DNA of 64,000 nt from NCBI GenBank assembly GCA_023055425.1, contig JALGPY010000009.1:53630616-53694615 (forward strand). The letters are read 5' to 3'. The stretch is from Linanthus parryae. Taxonomy: Eukaryota > Streptophyta > Magnoliopsida > Ericales > Polemoniaceae. This document shows, piece after piece, positions 55,288-64,000 of the stretch. The notes beneath the pieces were generated by a model. The model saw only the letters and a program-made list of their open reading frames with translations, had not been told where the DNA came from and did no database searches. Each line of letters starts with the position of its first letter. The stretch's first letter is position 1. Made by a program: the position numbers and the translations under genes.

Positions 55288-56241
55288 GGAACGTCCAGAG
55301 CTCGTTTTTGACACAGAATACACCCAAGGAGAAGTCTACGCATACTCATAGAGCGCGGAAGCGCGAATCCAGAAAGACACTCGTTTGATCTCAATTCTCT
55401 TTTTATTTCAAAACATCATTATTTGATTGTTTAAGCTAGTAGCTAAACTTTTAACCTAGGTTTTCGGTGAACCTAGGGTTGCTATCCAGTATTTAGTTCT
55501 ACTTTGTTTATGGATTCATGATCTCCGAATCCTAATATCAGCAGTTTTATTTGTTATTCTAGCTTTGATTTTACTATTTATGCATGATCGGAGTCGCGAA
55601 CCAGAATCGCTACAGACACATCGCGGCATACGAAAAGTGACTGGTAAGGGTTAGGAAGAGAAGGCAGAATTTAGCACCTTACCCTGATTGACCAAACATA
55701 GAAGGGAAGATAGGACTAGCCTGAGCATCTAACCAGTTGTGAACGGTTTTGACCGAGGCCTTTAGGACAGGTTAGAAACCCTAACAGCCTTAGAACGAGA
55801 CTGCAGATTTAGATAGCTTAACAGGAGCCAAAAATCTGAAGAATTCTGACTACGTGTAGCAACTGAAAAGCTACTACATTACTGGTACGTGGCACAAATA
55901 ATCTGAATGCTTTATAATTTCATAACCAAAAGAAGAAAAACTGAAGAAACCCTAGGGGATCGTGGAATCTAGTATCTCAAACCCTATATTTACAACACTC
56001 TAGATTATTATGAAATTCTCACAAAAAAGTTTTACTTTTTAGTTATTTACTTTCATTACTTAGTTCGTAATCATAAACTCTCAAAATATTCCTCCTTTTT
56101 ACGCTCTGTTCTTTGAAACTGATTACTTGAGAAACCTAAAAAAAATCCTCGTGGGATTTCGATAATCGGAGTGGAAAATACTATTTATACTACTTGATTT
56201 GTATACTTGCGAACAACACGCTAAATTGCGCATGAAGTTTT

Positions 56242-56259
56242 TGGGGCCGTTGCCAGGGA
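56242..56259 (+). promoter_or_regulatory. Primer binding site, tRNA-Asp type
   Basis: TGGGGCCGTTGCCAGGGA, two mismatches from the TGGCGCCGTTGCCGGGGA expected for plant tRNA-Asp and typical of Athila/Tat elements. Confidence 0.85.
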
Positions 56260-56406
56260 CTTTTAGCGGTTTATTTAGTATTCAGAATTAATTTGCAGAG
56301 TATTTTTCTTTTATTTTAATTTTTCTTTTATCTCACTGCTCTTGAGATCTTTGTTTTTCAGGAACAACTTCTCAAAGACTACAGACGCAGACACCGCGAA
56401 AGAAGG

Positions 56407-56891
56407 ATGGCAGATTTACCAGCAGATCCAGAGGCACATACTCCAGCTCAGATGGCTTGGTACATCGAGGAGTTGATCGTAGCAGGTTTGCTACCCGGAA
56501 CAACCAGAGGAAATACAACGGATCTGGAAAAGCCTTGGTGGAGAACTTTGAAGTCCCTTCGGGAGGACATGAGCCAGCAATTGTAGTGCCAGAAATCACT
56601 ACTGAGCACTGCGATTTAAAACCCTCCACCATCCATACTGTTCAGAATCTCTATTTGTTCCATGGCAGAGCCGATGAAGACTCGAATGACTTTATCGGGA
56701 AGTTCGAAGAATACTGCAACAAGGTCCTGTACAAGGGAGTCGATGCCGTGGCACTCAAGTTGATCATGCTCCCATACTGCTTGTACGGAACAACCAAGGA
56801 CTGGCTCGAATTACGAGATCCCAGATCCATCACTACATGGCAGGGATGTGTTGCAGATTTTCTGGCAAAATTCTACCCCGCCTTTCGCTAA
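56407..56891 (+). pseudogene. Athila/Tat-like gag, frameshifted and truncated
   Basis: An ATG at 56407 opens a 59-codon frame (MADLPADPEAHTPAQMAWYI, then a stop at 56584). The neighbouring frame to 56891 continues with the gag core: VQNLYLFHGRADEDSNDFIG, KLIMLPYCLYGTTKDWLELR and SITTWQGCVADFLAKFYPA, matching the gag domain of Athila/Ogre-type elements (F.G...D....I..F...C, L.PF.L...A..WL, W..L...FL.KF.P). Zinc knuckle and pol are missing. Confidence 0.82.
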
Positions 56892-56930
56892 TCCAACTGC
56901 AGGGCGAGATTTTATCATTCAAACTGGAAG

Positions 56931-57175
56931 TGGAAATAACACCAGTTGAAACAACAAGAACCCTATCAACAATTAACTTATATTGGACGAATTTACTTAT
57001 ATGTATGCCCTGAAGATAAGATGCCGAAAAATGAACACTTTCATGAACAACAATGAGCCGTCAAAACTGTAATTGCCTCTGTTGTGGCCAAACAAAAAAT
57101 GGGTTTTCGCAGGTGAAGTGAGATGCGATGGGGAGAGTGAGCATGATATTCGAGAAGATAGAGATTTGGGATGTG
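56931..57175 (-). pseudogene. ARASP-like protease fragment, copy 3
   Basis: Short stretch matching the transit peptide and zinc-motif region of the other two copies (for example LTSPAKTHFLF in one frame, AITVLTAH in another). It shares with copy 2 a deletion after TTGGAC and ATGCGATGGGGAGAG text, so copies 2 and 3 are closer to each other. It lies directly between two gypsy relics. Confidence 0.75.
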
Positions 57176-57722
57176 AGTAACACCCCCAAAATAACCAAGC
57201 CGGAAGCCCGAGTGTGTCACTCCGTACCCGAGAAGAAGTCGGATACAAGGACGTTTAAAATTAGATCCAAGCAAACTCAATTAAAGGTCTTAAAGTAATA
57301 CTTACCTTAAAATTCACATCGTTGTGCTTCAAACACATGCATAAACCAAACTAAAATTCAATGGTAACTAAAAGATATCCTATTTATTAAATATGAAAGT
57401 TTCTGGAATAAAGTGATGGATCGCGCTCCCGTTAATTCAAGTTCCCATCTAAACCTGTGTTGAAGAAAACAGAAAGAGAACACCACAGTTTCCAACATCA
57501 GCAATAAATACTAGCAAGCAAACACCCACGCATGTAAAATCATGATGAGGCAATTTGTAAAACAGTATGCAATTCGTCATGTAGTTGTTTGTCTTAAACA
57601 CATCGGAAGTAAAAGCTTGAAACTAATAAGAAAACAATATAGATTCCAGTTTCATTGTATTCTCCTAATGTCATACTCATTGTATAAATTAGGGAATTGT
57701 AAAATTAGGGAAGTAATTCTGT
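57176..57722. mobile_element. LTR-like segment before the chromovirus relic
   Basis: Begins GTGAGTAACACCCCCAAAAT. In order, it shares CCGTACCCG, YCTAAACCTG, RAAAACA, CAGTTTCYAA and ATCAGCA-type text with 63330-63730. Probably a decayed LTR of a gypsy family, truncated just before gag sequence. Confidence 0.4.
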
Positions 57723-57728
57723 GACGGA

Positions 57729-58350
57729 ATAATTCAAGAAGTTCATGGAGTTAGCCCGATTCTCAGGCCACCTAATGCCTGATGAGGCAACTAAGGTAAG
57801 AAAGTTCATGGCAGGACTGCAACTCCATCTGAAAAAAGACTTGTTGTGTAGGACATATGACACTCTTCAAGAGGCGTATGATAGAGCTGCATCTGTTTGG
57901 CACATCCAAGAGGTGCAAGATGAGAATCGTGGAAACCGTAAGATTGAGAATGATGGGGCAATGGTAGAAACTAGGGTAGAAACAAAAATGGTGGACATGA
58001 CAAGAAGTTCAAGTCGAACCATGGAGGAAGTAACCAGGGTCAATACCATGGTAACAAGCAGAACAATGAAAATGAACCACCTCGCCGCTACTATTGCAAG
58101 CGGTGCCACCAGGACCATTCCGGAGTAGATTGCGCAGGAAACTTAGCCACATGCAATAATTGTGGCAAGAGGGGTCACCGTGCTTTTGAGTGCCGTTCAC
58201 GGTCCAATGGGAACCAGCAGGTGAACCAAAGAGGAAACCAGCAAGGAAACCGACAGTTCAATGGCAACAAAAGGGGCGGAAACCAACAGTTCGGCAAGAG
58301 GAACTATGGAAACCGAAACAATCAGTATAATGGGAACAAAAAATATGGAT
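57729..58350 (+). pseudogene. Chromovirus-like gag relic with zinc knuckle
   Basis: 57745-58128 reads MELARFSGHLMPDEATKVRK, FMAGLQLHLKKDLLC and YDRAASVWHIQEV, the C-terminal gag region of gypsy elements. In another frame a CCHC zinc knuckle CNNCGKRGHRAFEC is encoded at 58152-58193, after an imperfect one (CKRCHQDHSGVDC). It continues with Asn/Gln/Gly-rich sequence. The gag N-terminus is missing and the frames are shifted. Confidence 0.82.
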
Positions 58351-58499
58351 GACATCAGAAGAACTACCAAGGAACAGGAGGAACCAATGGAGGACAGAAC
58401 AGTAATGTCAACAATACTCCAGCTAATGCCAACAACAACAATAGAACTGGTACATCAGCAACCACAACACAGAATGGTAATGTTGCTTGGATTGCTCTG

Positions 58500-61400
58500 A
58501 TGAGCAGGACTGAGGCAGAAGCAGCAAGTGGAGTAGTCACTGGTACATTTTTTGTTCATGATCAACCAACATTTACTTTATTTGATTCTGGCGCATCCTA
58601 TTCGTTTATTGCATCATCATTTGTGGAAAAGTTGAGTCTCAATAAGCCGTCTAGAATATCCATTGTAGCTACCCCAACCTGTCAAGTAACAGTGTGTGAC
58701 ACCATTTTCGAAGGAGTAGAAGTTAAGATTCTTGCTAGTACATTGCCAGCGAATATAATACAATGTAACCTTGGAGAAATAGATGTTATCTTGGGAATGG
58801 ATTGGATGAGCAAATATCGTGCATTCATAGACTGTCACGATCAAAAAATCAGACTTAAGGGTCCGAAGGGAGAAAATGTTTCTTATCGTGGCATCACTAA
58901 GGAACCACATATCCGACTAGTGTCATCTTTGACCATAGTCAACCAAGTAAAGAAGGGGAATAAGGCTTATTTTTGTTATGTCCAAGACGTGTCTAAGAAG
59001 GAGAATGTGCTAGAAGAGATACCGATAGTCAAGGACTTTCCAGATGTATCCCCGGATGAGATTCCAGGAATGCCACCTATAAGGGAGGTTGAGTTCACTA
59101 TGGACTTAGCACCGGGAACAACTCCAATTTAGAAGGTGTCGTACCGTATGGCACCGGGAGAATTAAAGTAACCACAGGATCAGTTGCAAGAACTCTTTGA
59201 GAAAGGGTACATAAGACCAAGTGTGTCACCTTGGGGAGCACCAGTCTTATTTGTAAAGAAGAAAGATGGACGTTTGAGGTTGTGCATAGATTATAGAGAG
59301 TTGAACAGTGCGACAATCAAGAACAAACACCCTCTACCCCGAATTGACGACTTGTTCGATCAGTTTCAAGGGGCGAGTGTTTTCAAAAAAATAAATTTGA
59401 GATCAGGGTATCAACAACTTCGCGTAGCCAAGAAGGACATCCCTGAGACAGCCTTTAGAACTAGGTATGGCCATTACGAGTTTACGGTTACGCCGTATGG
59501 CTTAACAAATGCTCCTGCAGTGTTCATGGATCTAATGAATCGTGTTATGAGAACGTTTCCAGATCGGTTTGTAGTCGTCTTTATTGATGACATCCTCTTT
59601 TACTCAAAGAGCGAGGAAAAACACCATGAACATCTCAGGGAAGTATTGGAGAATTTGAGACATGAGAAGCTGTATGCTAAGCTCTAGAAGTGTGAGTTCT
59701 GGCTAAATCATGTTCCGTTTCTGGGTCACATAATCTCGAATGAAGGGATATCCGTGGTTCCAGGAAAGATTTCAGCCGTTAAAGACTGGCCAACTCCGAA
59801 GAATGTGTCAGAAATAAGAAGTTTTCTGGGATTAGTAGGTTATTATGGGGGTTTTGTGAAAGATTTCTCAGAGATCGCTAGAACGCTGACTACGCTAACC
59901 AAGAAGGTGGTAAAGTATCAGTGGAGCGAAGACTGTGAAGTAGCATTCCAGACATTGAAGGAAAAGTTGACTACAACACCTGTGTTAGCTTTGCCCAATG
60001 ATTCTGGAGATTTTGATGTTACATCGACGCATCGAAGAAGGGTCTAGGATGTGTGCTTATGCAAGAAAGAAGGGTTATTGCATATGCCTCAAGACAACTG
60101 AAAATTCACGAAGAGAACTAGCTACGCATGATTTGGAGCTTGCGGGCAATAGTTTTCGCACTGAAGATATGGAGACATCATCTATATGGCGCAGTGTGTA
60201 GATTGTATACGGACCACAGCAGTCTCAAATACATCTTCACGCAGAAAGAGCTAAACAACAGGCAAAGACGTTGGCTAGAGATTATAAAAGATTATGACTT
60301 GCATATCAAGTATCACGAGGGAAAGGAAAACGTGGTAGCTGATGCGTTAAGCCGAAAATCGAGCCATACTTTAGATGCTATGCTAGTTTTTCCAGACTGG
60401 CTATGCCATGAGTTTCGAAAGATCGAAATTGAAGTGGTGGAACAAGGTGGAGTTAAGAATATTCTTGGGAATATGACAGTTGTACCAGATGTCTTAGAAG
60501 AGATAAGGAGTAACCAGCCAGGAGATGTGAAACTGGAAAGGATAAAGAAGAAGATCGAAGAAGGGCAAACAACGGATTTTAAGATCCATGAAGATGGAAC
60601 TATCCACTACAAAGAGAGATGGTGTGTACCACATAAGTGTGCGGAAACCAAGGAGAAGCTGATGTGTGAAGCGCACAACACACCCTATTTAGTACATCCA
60701 GGAGGTGACAAACTCTATAAGGATTTGAAGAAGACATTTTGGTGGCCCAACATGAAGAAGGAAGTAGCAGAGTTTGTGGCAAGATGTTTAACTTGTTAAA
60801 AGTGAAATTCGAGCATAAAAGAATGGGATGCGTAGTCCAACCATTGGATATTCCATTGTGGAAGTGGGATTCAATTTCGATGGATTTTGTGACTGCCTTA
60901 CCGACATCTAAGAATGGACTGAATCAGATATGGGTCGTGGTCGACAGGTTGACCAAGAAAGCAAGGTTCATTCCAATGAAGGATACATGGAATATGGAGC
61001 AAAGGGCTGATGCGTATATGAAGAACATTGTGAGATACCATTGAGTCCCAAGCTCCATTGTTTTCGACAGGGATCCCAACTTTCTCTCTCACTTTTGGAA
61101 AGCACTCCAGGAGGCATTGGGAACCAAGTTAAAATTCAGTACAACATTCCACCCTGCTACCGATGGACAAACTGAACGCACAATTCAGACATTGGAGGAT
61201 ATGCTAAGGTCCTGTGTTATGGACTTTTAAGGTTCATGGGTTGATATATTACCTTTGATAGAGTTTTCCTACACAACAGTTACTACGCCAGCATTGGCAT
61301 GGCACCACACGAAGCATTATATGGAAGAAAGTTCCGAACACCTCTGTGTTGGAGAGACATAAGCGAGACGATAGTGATTGGTCCACATTTAATTGAAGAG

Positions 61401-61926
61401 ATGACATATCAAGTGAGACTTATCCATCAGTGAATGAAGGTAGCTCGGGATAGGCAAAAGTCCTAGGCTGATCAAAAGAGGAGACTATTGGAGTTTCAAA
61501 TTGGAAAAAGGGGTTCCTTAAAGTTTCGCCTACTAAGGGAGTCATGAGGTTCAACCATAAAGGAAAGTTGAGCCCGATGTTCATTGGACTTACGAAGTCA
61601 TAGAGAAAATTGGACAAGTAGCTTATTAGTTGGATCTACCATCAAACTTGGGTCGTGTTCACAATGTATTCCACATATCTCAGCTGAGGAAGTACGTGCC
61701 TGACCCGTCTCATGTATTAGATCCCGAACTGGTAGAATTGGATCCTTCGTTGAGTTATGAAGAGCATCCTCTCAAGATTTTAGACAGCAAGACAAGGGAT
61801 ACCCGCAACAAGAGTGTTAAGCTTGTGAAGGTCTTATGGAAAAATCACCTCACAGAAGAATCAACATGGGAAGCGGACGATGACATGAGGAAGAAGTATC
61901 CTTGCCTTTTTGACGAGGTATTTTGA
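58500..61926 (+). pseudogene. Chromovirus-type gypsy pol relic (PR-RT-RH-INT-chromodomain)
   Basis: Order of domains: aspartic protease with FDSGASYSFI (about 58580) and VILGMDWM; reverse transcriptase from about 59180 with [23 protein letters not shown] (the usual D is N) and FIDDILFYS (about 59580); RNase H with [11 protein letters not shown] and ADALSRK (about 60210-60360); integrase zinc domain [20 protein letters not shown] with C..C (60690-60799); integrase core with [16 protein letters not shown] and [16 protein letters not shown] (60880-61200); and a chromodomain ending KVLWKNHLTEESTWEADDDM (about 61830-61900). Gene order and chromodomain place it in the chromoviruses, Tekay/Del-like. 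At least eight stops or shifts (for example 59130, 59686, 60046, 60799, 61042, 61228) make it dead. Confidence 0.93.
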
Positions 61927-61947
61927 GTTCCGAGGACGTCACTCCTA

Positions 61948-61961
61948 TAAGGGGGAGAGGA
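61948..61961 (+). promoter_or_regulatory. Polypurine tract before the 3' LTR
   Basis: ATAAGGGGGAGAGGA directly precedes TGTAATCC at 61962. A second similar module (TTCGAGGATGAAGC then TTTAAAGGGGGAAGG) occurs at about 62107-62140, so which one marks the true LTR start is open. Confidence 0.6.
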
Positions 61962-63328
61962 TGTAATCCTTCGGATTTTAAATACGTCATTTTAATACTT
62001 CTTATAGTATATTGCTCATCGTACATGACTTTAAGTTTTCATTTAGTAGTTATACCCTAGAATGCAGACTCATACCTTAGTGTCGTTTAGAAGTTGGTTT
62101 AAGCTTCGAGGATGAAGCTCTCTTTAAAGGGGGAAGGCGTTATGAAGATACGGGTATTTTAGAATATTAGTGGGTGTTAATAGTGTTAATATGATATTAT
62201 TAAAAGTTATGGGTACTAGTTTTTATTGTTTAAAAGTTAATTTTTATTATTAATAACAACTGGGGGTTTTATGCCTTTTCCTAAACTTAATTTGTGTCTT
62301 TTAATTAATCTAGGGGGTAGTCTTCATATTTCACCTAAAATTAAGGGGGTGAGAGTGTCTTTTACCTAAAAGTCTTATCTTCTTCCTCATCTCGTGTAAC
62401 GAGCAGGAGAAGCCATCGACTTCCTCCTCCGACTCCAACACCACCACCGCTCAAATCGCCACCAATCTTCCTGATTTCTGTCCTAATTAGTTAAAACTCG
62501 TCAGGGGTCGAATCTTTAACTAAAAGAAATTGATTTCACCCAGCCCCTACCGAACCCAGCAAGGTCCGGTCGAAGCCAGGCGACCCAGCTCCGCCGTCCT
62601 TCCAGTTGTCGTCCGCGCCGTCCGCCACCGCCCTCGTCGCCGGCGTCGTCCTCGCTGCCGCGCGTCGTCCTCGCTGCCGCGCGTCGTCCTCTTCTCCTCC
62701 TCCACAATCGGGTACTTACCCGACTATCCCTCTCTCCATCTCATTTCTTTAGTTGTTTTATTTTTGTTTTGATTTACTTTCTTTATTATTTGTTATTATT
62801 ATTATTTATTATTATTAATGGTTAGTGGGGAGAAACTAAATTGAAAGGTTGTTCAAACTAGGGGGGGTTTGGTTTGAATGAAAATTTTGGGGTTAGTTTT
62901 GTTGGATCTGAAACTTGTAAGGGAGGTGCCGGTACAAATTCAAAAGATGTCAAAAAATTATTCTTAATTATTCTTATATGATGATAACTAGTTAGAATAT
63001 GTTGTTTTTATGAAAGTTTTCTTAAGCTAAATTATAATATTTTCTTTACTAAAACATGTTGGGTTATGGGATACTACTATAAGAGTAATGATTATTTTTG
63101 GGAAAAATAATATCCTTTGTTAATTAAACATTTAATCCTCTAAATAATAATAACAATAGTTTAGATTTACCTTATAAGTTATATTTATAGCTATGTTTTA
63201 TGACAATAAATGATAATCCTTAAATGTCGTGTCGTATTCTTACTTTAGTAAAAAAATTGGGAAACTATTAAGGGGAATTAAATAAACTTGCATTGCATAT
63301 AGGATTATATGTATGTTTGTGTGTTAGT
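61962..63328 (+). mobile_element. 3' LTR-like sequence of the chromovirus relic
   Basis: Follows the polypurine tract and begins TGTAATCCTTCGG. It contains a CCACCACCGC-rich block and a GC-rich stretch with about two and a half copies of GTCGTCCTCGCTGCCGCGC (62643-62695). The right border is not defined because no matching 5' LTR is in the window; 63328 is chosen as the start of the next LTR-like module. Confidence 0.5.
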
Positions 63329-64000
63329 GCAACACCCCGAGATCCCCAACCCTTCCGTTCTGGACCGGAAAGCCCATAAGAACGATGCCAAAAGTATTGG
63401 TGGAAGTCACAACATCCATATATTACAATACTATTAAACATTACACAAGTCTTTATATATTACATCTTATAAGACATTACATGTCGTTCTTAAGTTTTTC
63501 ATATGTCACTACTAAAACATTACGCTTACACTAGTCGCACTAGCTTACTTTACTATTTGTGATGATATCCTTCTTAGTGCGTCCCGTACCCGGCTAAATC
63601 GTAGTCCTCAGCCTCTAAACCTGCGGTGGGAAGGAAAACAAGAACTGCAGTTTCTAAAATCAGCATAAAATACCGAGTAAGCTAATACCCGAGCTCGTAA
63701 ACAGATGACGAAGCATAATTTCTTTTCTCAAAAGTTATAAAGACGAAAACCAGAGTAAACTTGAAGAATAGAGTAGAAACTTGAATAAAATTCTTGTCTT
63801 CTCAATTTTTTTCTTGAGTCTCAGACGGGGAGGTGTTAATCCCAATCTCTTCTTCTTTCCTTTCCATAAACATCCTTGTCTCAGAGAAAACCCATATTTT
63901 AACTTTGTTGATACAGGGAAGATCTATCAATCTCGCATAATCCAAGACCTTAAGTGTCGTCACCCCCTTAAGACTTCTTGCGGCCAGAGAGGTGAGTACA
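63329..64000. mobile_element. Second LTR-like module, open at the window end
   Basis: Begins TGCAACACCCCGAGATCCCC and shares several ordered motifs with 57176-57722. Probably an LTR of another or nested gypsy element that continues beyond the window. Confidence 0.4.

Larger units (their letters stand above)
54481..56890 (+). mobile_element. 5' part of an Athila/Tat-like gypsy retrotransposon
   Basis: LTR-like sequence with a TATA box at 55280, ending about 56233 (GCGCA), then a tRNA-Asp-type primer site (56242-56259) and the start of gag (56407). Everything after about 56930 is unrelated, so the element is truncated in gag and has no 3' LTR here. The left LTR border is not certain; I place it near 54490. 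Confidence 0.7.

Noticed and set aside
54595..55327. Overlapping minus frames of 192 and 171 codons with repeated GYCQPRRQ-type segments
   Set aside because: They run across the hairpin array of an LTR; the repeated peptide follows from the DNA repeat, and no domain or splice support is visible.
62516..62772. Arg/Ala-rich frames on both strands
   Set aside because: Caused by a short GC-rich tandem repeat in LTR-like DNA.

Overview
The window looks like gene-poor, repeat-rich nuclear DNA of a flowering plant, probably a eudicot. The evidence is plant LTR retrotransposons with tRNA-iMet and tRNA-Asp primer sites, LINEs with the plant-type RNase H tail, hAT, Mutator-like and Stowaway-like elements, and relics of the chloroplast site-2 protease ARASP. 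I found no intact host gene, no tRNA or rRNA gene and no CRISPR. Nearly every open frame longer than 60 codons is a shadow or belongs to decayed mobile DNA. All calls come from reading the sequence; no search was run.

Layout. 1-9 kb: an ARASP-like pseudogene (-), the 3' half of a LINE (-), and a perfect copia-type solo LTR with 5-bp target duplications (7597-9033). 9-20 kb: mostly unassigned DNA with two inverted-repeat MITEs, a LINE scrap (-), a copia pol scrap (+) and a LINE (+). 20.38-50.28 kb: a tandem duplication of a ~14.2-kb segment. Unit A is 20380-34567 and unit B is 34599-50277, and their junction has a back-copied 37-bp insert typical of template switching. 50.3-57.2 kb: a second ARASP-like pseudogene with a hAT MITE inside, a Mutator-like foldback, the 5' end of an Athila/Tat-like retrotransposon whose LTR holds an array of hairpins, and a third ARASP scrap. 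57.2-64 kb: a decayed chromovirus-type gypsy element (gag, protease, RT, RNase H, integrase, chromodomain) followed by LTR-like DNA.

Each 14-kb unit contains, in order: the LINE 3' end; a 1.77-kb near-palindrome whose two arms carry the same intron-containing gene fragment; two tandem modules, each with a ~1.34-kb element that is palindromic end to end, has Stowaway/mariner-type termini (CTCCCTCCGTCCC, TA target) and encodes the same acidic ORF in both arms; LINE endonuclease sequence split by a non-autonomous LTR element (Q/P-rich gag, pol lost) that has a hAT MITE in its 3' LTR; a second hAT MITE of the same end type; and a truncated hAT-like element. Unit B alone gained a complete TRIM retroelement (39079-39609) and a 920-bp hAT element (48374-49293). 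These date as younger than the duplication.

The most interesting part is the cluster of six long inverted repeats of gene-like sequence at 22-27 and 36-42 kb. If transcribed, they would fold into long hairpins and could be a source of small RNAs. That function is inference; the inverted repeats themselves are plainly visible.
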